Shown piece after piece: positions 36,233 to 45,362 of a stretch of 64,000 nt of DNA. The translations under genes and the position numbers were made by a program. The notes under the pieces were generated by a model, which was not told the origin of the DNA, did no database searches, and saw only the letters and a program-made list of their open reading frames with translations. The stretch lies in assembly GCF_002933295.1 (NCBI RefSeq), contig NZ_PSSW01000002.1:310001-374000 (forward strand), read 5' to 3'. This DNA is from Marinobacter flavimaris. GTDB taxonomy: Bacteria > Pseudomonadota > Gammaproteobacteria > Pseudomonadales > Oleiphilaceae. The stretch's first letter is position 1. Each line of letters starts with the position of its first letter.

Positions 36233-37648
36233 ATGGGCATTCTCTACAACCAGGTCGCGGATCAGCTTCAGGGGCTGATTCATGAAGGCGTGTACCGGGA
36301 CGGCGAACGGCTACCGGGCGTGCGACAGTTGAGCCGGCAGTTCGGGGTTAGCATCTCGACCATCCTCCAGGCACACCAGACGCTGGAGGCGCGGGGTTTT
36401 CTGCAGGCCCGTGAACGTAGCGGCTACTTCGTACGGCTGCCCACTGTGGACGCCCCCGAGCCTGTTATGCGCCGGCACCGAAGCCGTCCGGTTCCAGTCA
36501 GTGCCAGGGAGATGGCCCTGGACCTGTGCGCGGACGAACAGAAGCGCATGGTACCGCTGGCCACGGCGATCCCCCACCCGGATTACCTGCCGCTCCGCCA
36601 GATCCAGCACAGCACGCTCTGGGCGGCACGCCGGGGTCTGGAAACCCTGGACTATGCCTTTCCCGGCAAGGAATCGTTCCGCCGGCAGATCGCCCAGCGG
36701 ATGGCCACCCTCGGTGTGCCGGTGACGCCAGACGACGTACTTGCCACCAATGGCGCCCAGGAGGCGATCATACTGGCGCTGAGAGCGGTAACCCAGCCCG
36801 GAGATATTGTGGCCGTAGAATCGCCGTCTTTCCCGGGCATTCTTCAGGCTCTGGAAGTGGTCGGGCTGAAGGTCATTGAAATTCCAACGCATCCTTCCGA
36901 GGGTCTGAGCCTTGAAGGCCTGCAACTGGCCCTGGAACAGTGGCCCCTCAAAGCCTGTGTGGTCGTGACCAATCACAGCAACCCCATGGGTGCGCAAATG
37001 TCCGACGAGCGCAAGAAGCAGCTGGTCTCCATGCTGGCGGCAGCGGCTGTTCCGCTGATCGAGGACGACATCTACGGCGACCTTCATCACACCGGGGACC
37101 GGCCGAAACCGGCCAAGGCCTTTGATCGGGCGGACAATGTGATTTATTGCAGTTCGTTTTCGAAGACTATTTCACCGGGCCTCCGGCTGGGCTGGATGGT
37201 GCCGGGGCGGCATATGGCCAGCGCCAGGCAGCACAAGTATTTCGTCAATCTGGCCACGTCATCGATTCCACAGATGGCGGTAGCGCATTTTCTGGAGCAG
37301 GGCGGCTATGATCGCTACCTCCGTTCAGCCCGGCAGCACTATCGCGAAGCCACCGAACGGATGCGGACTGCTGTGGCCAGGGCCTTCCCGGAAGGTACGG
37401 CTGTGAGCCGTCCCCAGGGTGGGTTTGTGCTATGGGTCCAGTTGCCCGACGGCGTTTCCGGCACCGAGGTTTACCACAGGGCCAGGGCGGAGGATATCAA
37501 CGTGGCGCCGGGGCTGATGTTCTCAACCGCCGACAAATACGACAATTGCCTGAGACTGAACAGCGCCAACCCCTGGAGTGAGCGCATCGAGCATGCCGTG
37601 GCCAGGCTGGGTGTGCTGGCGCACGACGTCCAGTCTGCGGCGCGTTAG
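36233..37648 (+). CDS. MocR-type (GntR-aminotransferase) regulator
   Basis: A 471-aa regulator. An N-terminal GntR winged helix (VRQLSRQFGVSISTILQAHQ, about residues 24-43) is joined to a fold-type I aminotransferase domain whose PLP lysine lies in SSFSKTISPGLRLGWM. Such proteins sense PLP-bound amines or amino acids. The ATG at 36233 has GAGGGCGGG upstream; an in-frame ATG at 36206 has no ribosome site. It is divergent from phzF, with direct repeats of ATCTGTACTG between them. Target and effector are unknown. Confidence 0.9.
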   Translation: MGILYNQVADQLQGLIHEGVYRDGERLPGVRQLSRQFGVSISTILQAHQTLEARGFLQARERSGYFVRLPTVDAPEPVMRRHRSRPVPVSAREMALDLCADEQKRMVPLATAIPHPDYLPLRQIQHSTLWAARRGLETLDYAFPGKESFRRQIAQRMATLGVPVTPDDVLATNGAQEAIILALRAVTQPGDIVAVESPSFPGILQALEVVGLKVIEIPTHPSEGLSLEGLQLALEQWPLKACVVVTNHSNPMGAQMSDERKKQLVSMLAAAAVPLIEDDIYGDLHHTGDRPKPAKAFDRADNVIYCSSFSKTISPGLRLGWMVPGRHMASARQHKYFVNLATSSIPQMAVAHFLEQGGYDRYLRSARQHYREATERMRTAVARAFPEGTAVSRPQGGFVLWVQLPDGVSGTEVYHRARAEDINVAPGLMFSTADKYDNCLRLNSANPWSERIEHAVARLGVLAHDVQSAAR

Positions 37649-37654
37649 TGCCGT

Positions 37655-38311
37655 TCAGGTTTTCTCGCCACGCATGTCCAGCGGATCGAGAAGGCCGGCG
37701 GCAATGGCGGTGCCGGTCACATCCGGCAAGCGATCGGCGCCCAGGCGTTTCATGACTCGTGCCCGGTAGAGATCAATCGTCTTGACACTGACATCCAGCT
37801 GTTCTGCGATTTCCCGGCTCGTGTAGCCCTGGGCCAGTGGCAGGAACACGTCCCGTTCACGGCGGGTGAGGGTGGCCAGCAGGGCTTCGGTTGCCTCATC
37901 ACCCTGCAACTCTGGAGCGGACTGCTGATGTTCCTGCAGCGCCTGTTGGACGCTGTCCAGGAGCAGTTGTTCATTGAACGGCTTCTCGATGAAATCGAAG
38001 GCCCCGGACTTGAACGCCCTCACCACAATGGGAACGTCGGCGTGCCCGGAGACAAAGATGATCGGCAGGTCCAGCCCCCGCTTCTGAAGCTCCTCCTGAA
38101 CGTTCAGGCCGCCCAGCCCGGGCATCCGCACATCCAGAACCACGCAGCCCGCTTTCTTGTTGCCAACCGCATCCAGGAATTTCCGGCCGTCGCTGTAGGC
38201 TTCCACGTTCAACCCGACCGATTCCAGCAACCACTGGGTGGATTCCAGCATGCCGGCGTCGTCGTCAACCACATAGACGGTGGTGGCTTCCGGTGTCGCT
38301 TGATCACTCAT
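37655..38311 (-). CDS. FixJ-family response regulator
   Basis: A 218-aa regulator. The receiver domain has VVDDDAG, phospho-acceptor Asp in VVLDVRMPG (about residue 62) and Lys in EKPF. The C-terminal LuxR/FixJ helix-turn-helix (about 150-205) includes LTRRERDVFLPLAQGYTSREIAEQL, read in two parts. Its ATG overlaps the end of the upstream histidine kinase gene by 8 bp, so the two form one operon and a cognate pair. It is likely to control the divergent acyl-CoA synthetase-permease genes. Confidence 0.9.
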   Translation of the reverse strand: MSDQATPEATTVYVVDDDAGMLESTQWLLESVGLNVEAYSDGRKFLDAVGNKKAGCVVLDVRMPGLGGLNVQEELQKRGLDLPIIFVSGHADVPIVVRAFKSGAFDFIEKPFNEQLLLDSVQQALQEHQQSAPELQGDEATEALLATLTRRERDVFLPLAQGYTSREIAEQLDVSVKTIDLYRARVMKRLGADRLPDVTGTAIAAGLLDPLDMRGEKT

Positions 38312-39818
38312 CTGGCTGCATCTCCGTGTTCGAGGTTCTGTTCTTGTGGCCCGGGCTGGCCGGGAAACGGCAGATCAGGGAGAGTCCGCCCGTTGCTGCC
38401 GGCCTGGCGTCCAGGAAGCCTCCAAAGCCTTCGATAATCGAACGGCTCATCGAGAGCCCCAGGCCAAGCCCCTGGGGCTTGCTGGTATAGAACGGCTGGA
38501 ACATCTGGCGAATGCCCTGCGCGTCGAGCCCCGGGCCTTCGTCGATGACCTCAATCAGGGTTTCGTTCTGATCGTTGATGCAGGTCGTTATGGCGATCTG
38601 CGAGTGTGGGCCCGGGTTGTCCTCACCGCGAGCCTCAACAGTGGCTTCGATACCGTTGCGGATCAGATTGATCAGCACCTGTTCCAGCAGCACCGGGTCG
38701 GCGGTGATGACGGGCGCACAACAGGCCAGATTCTCTCGGATCTGCACCTTGTTTTTCTCGGCCTCCCATTGGCAAAGACGGGCGACATTGCTGACGACTT
38801 CGTTCAGTGCGATTGGTGCGGTCCGCTTCTGGCCCTTGCGCAGGAAAGCTCGCAAACGTTTGATGACCTCCGAGGCCCGGTTGGCGTGGTGAACAATCTT
38901 CTGGAGGCCGTCGTCCACTCGATCGAGGCATTCGGGATTGGTTCGGGCGCCTTTGAGATAGCGCTGGCTGGCGCTGGCAAAGTTCACGATGGTGGCCAAT
39001 GGCTGGTTCATCTCGTGGGCAATGCTTGAGGCAAGCTCCCCCAGAGTGGCGAGCCTGGCGGTGTGGGCGAGTTCGTCGGCCAGCCTGCGGTTGTTCTCCT
39101 CGGACTCTACCCGGGCGGTGATATCCCGGGATACGCTGATGACCTCAATCACAGCGCCAGTGTAGGTTTCCCGAATGGCCCTGCTGGCAATCTCGAACCA
39201 GCGGCGGGAACCGTCCCGGTGAATAATCTCCAGAGTCATGGTGGCGTAGCCGTCGTCCCGTAGCTGGTTGCGGGTTTCAGCCAGCTTCTGAACCACCTGA
39301 TCGCCCCGGAAAATTTCTTCCAGGGGCTTACCCCTCAGTTCTTCCGGCCAGTAGCCCAGCAGCCGCCAGGATGCGGGCGTGGCATCGATAAACCGTCCGT
39401 CCGGGGCATGGCGGGAAATGAGGTCGGTGGTGTTCTCGGTAATCAGCCGGTAAAGACGGTTGGAGCGGGTCGCTTCTTCCCGGTTGATGATTTCGTCTGT
39501 AGCGTCTCTGGCCCGCGCCAGAACCGTCGAGCTCCCGATATCGGGGACGAACGTCCACACCAGGAAACGCTCGGTGGTGTCTGCCGGAATTCTGGCTTCC
39601 ACATTCTCGATCGATCGTTCCTGCTCCAGGGACGACTTCACAAGCGCCTGAACGTTGACCGGCAGCAGATGGAACAGCGAGGTCAGGTTGGCGTTCTGGC
39701 AAAGATGATGGCTGGCCAGGTTGCCCTCCAGAACGCTGCCTGTCGCATCCAGGATCAATCCGGGTTGCGGGTCGGCGTCGTGCAAACTAAATACACTTGG
39801 AGTGGAAGAATCGTTCAT
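38304..39818 (-). CDS. PAS-domain sensor histidine kinase (FixL-like)
   Basis: A 504-aa kinase with no transmembrane segment. PAS-type domains occupy about residues 15-245 (the second with DLISRHAPDGRFIDATPAS and the PAC HRDGSRRWFEI). The HisKA has phospho-acceptor His in SIAHEMNQPLATIV, and the HATPase has NLIRNGIEA, DEGPGLD and GLGLGLSMSR boxes. Being soluble, it probably senses a cytoplasmic metabolite or redox state. Paired with the downstream FixJ-type regulator, it faces the acyl-CoA synthetase operon across a 152-bp AT-rich interval. Confidence 0.91.
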   Translation of the reverse strand: MNDSSTPSVFSLHDADPQPGLILDATGSVLEGNLASHHLCQNANLTSLFHLLPVNVQALVKSSLEQERSIENVEARIPADTTERFLVWTFVPDIGSSTVLARARDATDEIINREEATRSNRLYRLITENTTDLISRHAPDGRFIDATPASWRLLGYWPEELRGKPLEEIFRGDQVVQKLAETRNQLRDDGYATMTLEIIHRDGSRRWFEIASRAIRETYTGAVIEVISVSRDITARVESEENNRRLADELAHTARLATLGELASSIAHEMNQPLATIVNFASASQRYLKGARTNPECLDRVDDGLQKIVHHANRASEVIKRLRAFLRKGQKRTAPIALNEVVSNVARLCQWEAEKNKVQIRENLACCAPVITADPVLLEQVLINLIRNGIEATVEARGEDNPGPHSQIAITTCINDQNETLIEVIDEGPGLDAQGIRQMFQPFYTSKPQGLGLGLSMSRSIIEGFGGFLDARPAATGGLSLICRFPASPGHKNRTSNTEMQPDE

Positions 39819-39828
39819 GGCTTATCGT

Positions 39829-39861
39829 TATAGTAAATTAACTATAATACGTTGGTATAGT
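39829..39861. promoter_or_regulatory. TATAGT repeats in the kinase/synthetase divergent promoter
   Basis: TATAGT-AAATTA-ACTATA is a palindrome at 39829-39846, with a further TATAGT at 39856-39861 and a related TATAG at 39906-39910. They may be sites for the FixJ-type regulator or may simply include -10 elements. Confidence 0.4.
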
Positions 39862-39970
39862 TTCTAGTATTTATGCTATCCAATACTATTCTGGCCAGCC
39901 CGAAGTATAGCTAGTTTAGCGATATTCCTGAATACGCCATAAGAACAACAGTACTCAAGAGGACCACGCA

Positions 39971-41599
39971 ATGACCTCGATATTTGATCAAGGCCTGGCG
40001 CCCGTTGACGCCAACTACGCCGTTCAATCCCCCATCGATTTTATCGAACGTTCCGCCACGGTTTACCCGGAGTATCCCGCCGTTATTCACGGGGCGATCC
40101 GTTACACCTGGGCGCAGACTTACGAGCGTTGCCGCCGTCTGGCCTCGGCCCTCAAAGGGCGCGGCATCGGCCGTGGTGATACCGTTGCCGTCATGCTGCC
40201 GAACATTCCCGCCATGGTGGAGGCCCATTTCGGGGTGCCCATGATCGGTGCGGTGTTAAACACCCTGAATGTTCGCCTCGATGCCGAGGCCATTGCCTTC
40301 ATGCTGGAACACGGTGAGGCCAAGGTTGTAATTGCCGACCGGGAATTCGGAGAGGTGATCAAAGACGCCGTAAGCCGGCTGGACACCAAGCCACTGGTGA
40401 TTGATGTGGACGATCCCGAGTACGGCGAGGGCGTTCAGGTCAGCGATCTGGATTACGATGCCTTCCTGCAGGAGGGGGATCCGGCGTTCCAATGGAGCTT
40501 CCCCGACAACGAGTGGGATGCCATCTCCCTGAACTACACATCCGGCACGACCGGGAACCCGAAGGGCGTGGTTTACCACCATCGTGGCGCCTACATCAAT
40601 GCCATCGGCAACCAGGCAGTCTGGTCCATGGACATGCACCCGGTGTACCTGTGGACCTTGCCGATGTTCCACTGCAACGGCTGGTGCTTCCCCTGGACCA
40701 TCACCGCCATGGCAGGAACCCACGTCTGCCTGCGCCGGGTTGATCCCGAGAAGATTCTGCAGCTGATCCGGGATCATCAGGTTACCCACATGTGTGGCGC
40801 CCCGATTGTGCTTAACGCATTGCTGAACGTGCCGGAATCCGCCAAGGCCGGCATTGATCACGACGTGAAGTCCATGACAGCAGGCGCGGCACCCCCCGCC
40901 CAGGTCATTGGTGCCATCGAGGAAATGGGCATCCAGGTGACTCACGTTTACGGTCTGACCGAAGTCTATGGCCCGGTAACCGTTTGTGCCTGGAAATCCG
41001 AGTGGGATGCGCTGCCACTGCATGATCGTGCCCGGAAAAAGGCCCGTCAGGGCGTTCGTTATCACACTCTGGCAGGCACGATGGTCGGCGACCCGAACAC
41101 CATGGAGCCAGTGCCCAAAGACGGCAAAACCATCGGTGAGATTTTCCTGCGCGGCAATACGGTGATGAAGGGCTATCTGAAGAACCCCAAAGCCACCGAA
41201 GAGGCCTTCCGGGGTGGCTGGTTCCACACCGGGGACCTGGCTGTATGGCACGAAGACGGCTACATGGAGATCAAGGACCGGCTGAAGGACATTATCATCT
41301 CCGGTGGTGAGAACATTTCCACCATTGAGGTTGAGGATACCCTTTACCGCCACCCGGCTGTGCTTGAGGCAGCTGTGGTTGCCCGGCCGGACGAAAAGTG
41401 GGGCGAAACCCCCTGCGCCTTTGTGACCCTGAAGCCGGAAGCCGGTCAAGTCAGCGAGGAAGACATCATCAACTTCTGCCGCGAGCACCTGGCCCGGTTC
41501 AAGGTACCCAAGACCATCGTCTTCTCGGAGCTGCCCAAAACCTCCACGGGTAAGATCCAGAAGTTCGTGCTGAGGGATCAGGCCAAAGAACTGGACTGA
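39971..41599 (+). CDS. AMP-forming acyl-CoA synthetase
   Basis: A 542-aa ANL-superfamily ligase. It has the P-loop YTSGTTGNPKG (about residues 189-199), HVYGLTEVYG, the hinge GWFHTGDLA and DRLKDIIISGGENI, and catalytic Lys in KTSTGKIQKF near the end. It forms acyl-AMP and then acyl-CoA. Length and pattern place it with short/medium-chain fatty acyl-CoA synthetases and the DmdB methylmercaptopropionate-CoA ligases; these cannot be separated here. It is followed by a permease and faced by a two-component system, suggesting regulated carboxylate activation. Confidence 0.9.
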   Translation: MTSIFDQGLAPVDANYAVQSPIDFIERSATVYPEYPAVIHGAIRYTWAQTYERCRRLASALKGRGIGRGDTVAVMLPNIPAMVEAHFGVPMIGAVLNTLNVRLDAEAIAFMLEHGEAKVVIADREFGEVIKDAVSRLDTKPLVIDVDDPEYGEGVQVSDLDYDAFLQEGDPAFQWSFPDNEWDAISLNYTSGTTGNPKGVVYHHRGAYINAIGNQAVWSMDMHPVYLWTLPMFHCNGWCFPWTITAMAGTHVCLRRVDPEKILQLIRDHQVTHMCGAPIVLNALLNVPESAKAGIDHDVKSMTAGAAPPAQVIGAIEEMGIQVTHVYGLTEVYGPVTVCAWKSEWDALPLHDRARKKARQGVRYHTLAGTMVGDPNTMEPVPKDGKTIGEIFLRGNTVMKGYLKNPKATEEAFRGGWFHTGDLAVWHEDGYMEIKDRLKDIIISGGENISTIEVEDTLYRHPAVLEAAVVARPDEKWGETPCAFVTLKPEAGQVSEEDIINFCREHLARFKVPKTIVFSELPKTSTGKIQKFVLRDQAKELD

Positions 41600-41608
41600 T
41601 TCCCCGAT

Positions 41609-41634
41609 CGGCTGCGCCGGCCCCGGCGCAGCCG
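41609..41634 (+). terminator. Hairpin after the acyl-CoA synthetase
   Basis: CGGCTGCGCCGG and CCGGCGCAGCCG form a 12-bp complementary stem closed by CC (practical loop GGCCCC). It starts 10 bp past the stop and lies before the permease gene. AATTAAACC follows, not a T-run, so termination may be partial. Confidence 0.5.
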
Positions 41635-41696
41635 AATTAAACCAGAAAAAACAACGCTGTCAGGCACACGCGCCGCGTGAGCCCGGAGACCTTTTT

Positions 41697-43073
41697 ATGC
41701 AAATGTTTCACCGAAAGAACGGGGAAGAGCAGCCGTTCTGGCCGGCCGGTCCCTTCAAGGTTCGTCTGCCGTTCGTTCATTACCGCTGGGAGTTCGCGGA
41801 GATGGTGCAGGCTCTGATCATGTTCGTGGTCAGCCTGGCCATGATTCCCCTTCTTGAGAAATACCTGGGTGTGCCCTACGACGTGGCTCTGGCTTACGTG
41901 GTGATCTGTGGCATCGGTTTCATGCTGCCGGCACTGCTGGGTGTTCCCCTGGTGCCGGGCTGGATTACGCCAGGGATTCCTGTGGTTCTGCTGTTCCTGA
42001 GCGACTACGAGCCGGGCCCCGAGGCGATTCAGGCGCTGTTCGCGCTGCAGTTCCTGGTGTTCATTATCTTCCTGGTTCTGGGTATTACACGCCTGGGCAG
42101 CAAACTGGTGGAGCTGATTCCCCGTTCCATGAAAGGCGGGATTATCATCGGTGCCGGTATCGCCGCCCTGATGGGTGAGATTGAGGCAGGCGGCCGTCTC
42201 GCCAACACGCCGATCTCCCTGATCATCGGTGGCCTGGTGTGCCTCTACCTGATGTTCTCGGTATCGTTCAAAGGTTTTGTGGAAAGCAATTCAATCGCCC
42301 GCAAGATTGCCAACTACGGCATGGTGCCGGGTATGGTGGTTGCGATCCTGGTTGGCTTTGCAACTGGCGAATACGAGGTGCCCAATGTGGAGTGGGGCAT
42401 CACCAAACCCGCGTTTGATGAGCTGTGGAACTACCTGCCGTTCGCCGTCGGATTCCCGGATGCCAACGTCTTCCTGTACGCCATTCCCACGGCGGTGATC
42501 GCCTACGTGATTGCCTTCGGCGATATCGTGGTCGGCCAGTCATTGATGAACCGCGTTGATCATCTGCGCAAAGACGAAGATATCGATAACAGCATCGACC
42601 GGGTGCATCTGGTAACCGCTATCCGCAATGGTGGCCACGCGTTCTTCGCACCCTATCCGGGGCTGGCGGGCCCGATCTGGACGGCTGTCACTGCCACCAT
42701 GGCCGAGCGCTACAAGTACGGTCGTAACGCCATGGACTCCATCTACAGTGGCGGCGGTACTTTCTGGATTACGGGTTTTATTGCCCTTTTCGTTCTGCCG
42801 CTGGTGAGCTTCTTCCAACCGGTGCTGCCGATTGCCCTGTCACTGACACTGCTGCTGACCGGCTATATCTGCCTGATGGTAGGGCTGGAGCAGCTGGAGA
42901 ATAACACCGAGCGTGGCATTGCCGGCACCATGGGTGTTGTTCTGGCCGTCTATGGCGCTGGCTGGGGCCTGGCCACCGGCGCCGTCCTCTATTTCCTGAT
43001 TGAACGTACCAAATTGCTTGGCTTTACCGCCGACCCGGAAGCGCCGGGCGTGAAAGCCGCGGAAGAGCACTAA
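41697..43073 (+). CDS. Xanthine/uracil-permease-like (NCS2/SulP superfamily) transporter
   Basis: A 458-aa polytopic membrane protein with about twelve to fourteen hydrophobic segments. The N-terminal LPFVHYRWEFAEMVQALIMF and the internal LIPRSMKGGIIIGAGIAALMGEI suggest the NCS2/SulP 7+7 inverted-repeat fold. It lacks a STAS domain and does not match classical UraA motifs well, so family assignment is moderate and the substrate unknown. Lying 97 bp after an acyl-CoA synthetase, it may import a carboxylate for that enzyme. A strong terminator follows at 43126. Confidence 0.7.
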   Translation: MQMFHRKNGEEQPFWPAGPFKVRLPFVHYRWEFAEMVQALIMFVVSLAMIPLLEKYLGVPYDVALAYVVICGIGFMLPALLGVPLVPGWITPGIPVVLLFLSDYEPGPEAIQALFALQFLVFIIFLVLGITRLGSKLVELIPRSMKGGIIIGAGIAALMGEIEAGGRLANTPISLIIGGLVCLYLMFSVSFKGFVESNSIARKIANYGMVPGMVVAILVGFATGEYEVPNVEWGITKPAFDELWNYLPFAVGFPDANVFLYAIPTAVIAYVIAFGDIVVGQSLMNRVDHLRKDEDIDNSIDRVHLVTAIRNGGHAFFAPYPGLAGPIWTAVTATMAERYKYGRNAMDSIYSGGGTFWITGFIALFVLPLVSFFQPVLPIALSLTLLLTGYICLMVGLEQLENNTERGIAGTMGVVLAVYGAGWGLATGAVLYFLIERTKLLGFTADPEAPGVKAAEEH

Positions 43074-43125
43074 ACCTGCGTCTTCCGGCTCTGCACCGGA
43101 AGGCGTTGACCCCCTGTGTGTCCTT

Positions 43126-43150
43126 GGGAGGCCTCGTGCCTCCCTTTTTT
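43126..43150 (+). terminator. Intrinsic terminator after the permease
   Basis: GGGAGGC-CTCGT-GCCTCCC followed directly by TTTTTT: a 7-bp GC-rich stem, 5-nt loop and T-run, 52 bp after the permease stop. Confidence 0.9.
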
Positions 43151-43180
43151 ATGCCTGAATGTTTCCCTGAGCATGGGCGT

Positions 43181-43211
43181 TGACAGAATGTCATTTCGTG
43201 ACAATTTGTCT
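43181..43211. promoter_or_regulatory. Two tandem TGACA-N3-TGTCA operators
   Basis: TGACA-GAA-TGTCA (43181-43193) and TGACA-ATT-TGTCT (43199-43211) are successive palindromes 18 bp apart. The first overlaps a TTGACA that could be a -35 element. They lie 118-148 bp upstream of the PF10118 gene. Confidence 0.5.
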
Positions 43212-43328
43212 AATTTTTCCTCCTGAAGTATTCCTTCCGCGCGGTTTCCGGGTTTAAACTGCCAGAACTGATGAAATTTTGTCCGCTGTTCAATACTGAT
43301 AACAACACTACAAAAACAGGAGGCAGTC

Positions 43329-44162
43329 ATGACCATCAGCTCCACGCCCGAGGGGGTGTCCGTTGAGCCGAGACATCTGCGGTTCGATGTCAGCGAGGAT
43401 CTGAAAACGCTCTGGCATGGCAACGATGCTTTCCGGACCGCGTTCTTCAACGCCCTTTCCCTGCAATTTCCCGATGGCGAGCAGCAGTTTATCAATGCCG
43501 TAAGGCTCTATCGGGACAAGATCGAGGATCCAAAGCTTAAAGCGGAGATCCGCGGATTTATTGGCCAGGAAGCCCTGCACAGCAGGGAGCACAAGGATTA
43601 CAACGAGGCCCTGAAGGCCCGGGGCTACGATATTGATGCCCTGGACCAACGGTTCCGCAAGCATATGGAGTGGGTGGGTAAACTGCCACCAAGCCGCCAA
43701 CTGGCAGGTACCTGTGGCGCCGAGCACTACACCGCCGTCCTGGCCAATGCCATCCTGAGCCACCCGGAGTGGATGGAAGGCGCCACGCCGACCATGGCAA
43801 AGCTCTGGAGATGGCATGCGATTGAGGAAACCGAACACAAATCCGTCGCCTTTGATGTTTACCGGGAATGTGTCGGCAATGAACAGCTTCGCCGGATCGT
43901 CTTCCTCTTTGTTACCTGGAATTTCTTCAAGTACACCTTTTTGAATACCTGTAGCCTGCTGAAGGCCGATGGCAAACTCTGGAGCCTGCGCACCTGGGTT
44001 GGCGGGTTTAATTTTCTCTGGGGCAAGCCCGGAGTGCTCCGCAAGTGTCTGCCGGAATTCCTGGCGTATTTCCGTAAAGGCTTTCACCCCTGGCAGCAGG
44101 ATAACCGCGAACTGCTCGAGCAGAATCTCCGTGAGCTGGATATGACATCGGCAGCACGATAG
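43329..44162 (+). CDS. PF10118-family predicted metal-dependent hydrolase
   Basis: A 277-aa protein of the ferritin-like predicted metal-dependent hydrolase family. Candidate diiron ligands are in GQEALHSREHKDYN (about residues 80-93), CGAEHYTA and WHAIEETEHKSVAFDVY (about 162-178), an E-ExxH-E-ExxH pattern. There is no signal peptide; a moderately hydrophobic stretch lies near 190-205. Enzymatic function is unknown despite the family name; diiron oxidase chemistry is equally plausible. AGGAGG precedes the ATG. Tandem palindromes upstream suggest dedicated repression. Confidence 0.83.
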   Translation: MTISSTPEGVSVEPRHLRFDVSEDLKTLWHGNDAFRTAFFNALSLQFPDGEQQFINAVRLYRDKIEDPKLKAEIRGFIGQEALHSREHKDYNEALKARGYDIDALDQRFRKHMEWVGKLPPSRQLAGTCGAEHYTAVLANAILSHPEWMEGATPTMAKLWRWHAIEETEHKSVAFDVYRECVGNEQLRRIVFLFVTWNFFKYTFLNTCSLLKADGKLWSLRTWVGGFNFLWGKPGVLRKCLPEFLAYFRKGFHPWQQDNRELLEQNLRELDMTSAAR

Positions 44163-44272
44163 GGCCGGGTTGCTGAAATTCTGATCGCGGTGTGTAAAAC
44201 TGTGCGGCACAAAGAATAACGACAATAAAGGGGGCTTCCGTTCGAGAAGCTACCCGGAGCTGGAGGCCCACC

Positions 44273-45223
44273 ATGCGAGTTGGTTTGATCGTCGATTCTG
44301 CGTGCGACTTACCCTATGAGTTCAGCCGCAAGCACGACCTGTTCGTGCTGCCGGTAACCGCTGTAATCGATGGCCAGACCTACATAGACAAGCATGATCC
44401 GGTTCGGACCCAGGAGTTCTATCAGAGCGGCCTGTTGCAGAAAGGACATCAGGCGGAAACCCGCGCCTTCACCGCAGAGCAGATACACGATCTGTTCATG
44501 GAGAAGATCGTCACCCAGTTCGATATTGCTATCTGCGAGACGGTCACGAAATCCCGAAGCCTGATTTTCCAGAATGCCACCGAGGCTATGAACAGTGTCC
44601 TGGCGAATTACGAAGGTGCGCGGGAAGCCGCCGGTCGTGATGGCCGGTTCTTTATGCGTGTGATCGACAGTAAACAGATTTTTGCCGGCCAGGGCCTGCT
44701 GGCAGCCCACACGCTCAAGCTGATCGGCCAGAATGTGTCCAAGAATGCCCTGCGCCATGAGGTGGAAACCTTCAGCGACAAGATCTACACCTGCGTCATT
44801 CCGAGGGATCTGCACTACATCCGTGAACGGGCACGGCGGCGTGGCGACAAGAGTGTATCGGCGCTGGTTGCCTTCCTGGGCAAAGCACTGAACATTACGC
44901 CGGTTATCTTCGGGCAAGGGGCCGAGGGCCAGCCCGCGGCCAAAACCCGGAGTTTCGACGTGGCCGTGGAAAAGGTGATGAACTATGCCGCTGCCCGTGT
45001 CGAAGCCGGGCTTCTGACACCCTATGTAAGCCTGTCCTGTGGTCTTACCTGGACGGAGATCGAGGATTTGCCCGGGCTCAACCGACTGCGCGATGCTTGC
45101 GAACGCAATGGTGTGGAACTGCTGCTCTCCCAGATGGGGATTACCAGCAGCATCTACGTTGGCCCCGGCAGTCTTTGCCTCGCACTTGCTGCGGAACCCC
45201 ACACCTTCAACGATTTTCAGTAA
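44273..45223 (+). CDS. DegV-family fatty-acid-binding protein
   Basis: A 316-aa DegV fold protein. It opens with MRVGLIVDSACDLPYEF, the usual DegV start, with FVLPVTAVIDGQTYID and a second domain in which basic RERARRRGDKSVSALVAF stands out. In Gram-positives DegV/FakB proteins carry fatty acids for FakA kinase; no fakA is adjacent here and the role in Gammaproteobacteria is poorly defined. GGAGGCCC precedes the ATG. It is followed by an uncharacterised gene and a LysE exporter on the same strand. Confidence 0.88.
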   Translation: MRVGLIVDSACDLPYEFSRKHDLFVLPVTAVIDGQTYIDKHDPVRTQEFYQSGLLQKGHQAETRAFTAEQIHDLFMEKIVTQFDIAICETVTKSRSLIFQNATEAMNSVLANYEGAREAAGRDGRFFMRVIDSKQIFAGQGLLAAHTLKLIGQNVSKNALRHEVETFSDKIYTCVIPRDLHYIRERARRRGDKSVSALVAFLGKALNITPVIFGQGAEGQPAAKTRSFDVAVEKVMNYAAARVEAGLLTPYVSLSCGLTWTEIEDLPGLNRLRDACERNGVELLLSQMGITSSIYVGPGSLCLALAAEPHTFNDFQ

Positions 45224-45362
45224 CTCCTTCTCAGAGTGCGTGACTGAATCATACTGGCCCGGCCGCGCCTCTCCACCTGTAGTTTTGGCAAACCTGCCAG
45301 CGTTTCGTTCGTGTTAGCCTCTGGCCTGTGTGTTTCATTTCTTCAACAGGACAACTGACGCC

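Noticed and set aside
40256..41488. A 410-codon minus-strand open frame inside the acyl-CoA synthetase gene
   Set aside because: Antisense to an intact ANL ligase with all motifs; no motif of its own.
41697..43073. Assignment of the permease as a proven uracil or xanthine importer
   Set aside because: Only the overall fold is suggested; classical UraA motifs are weak and the neighbourhood points to carboxylates.
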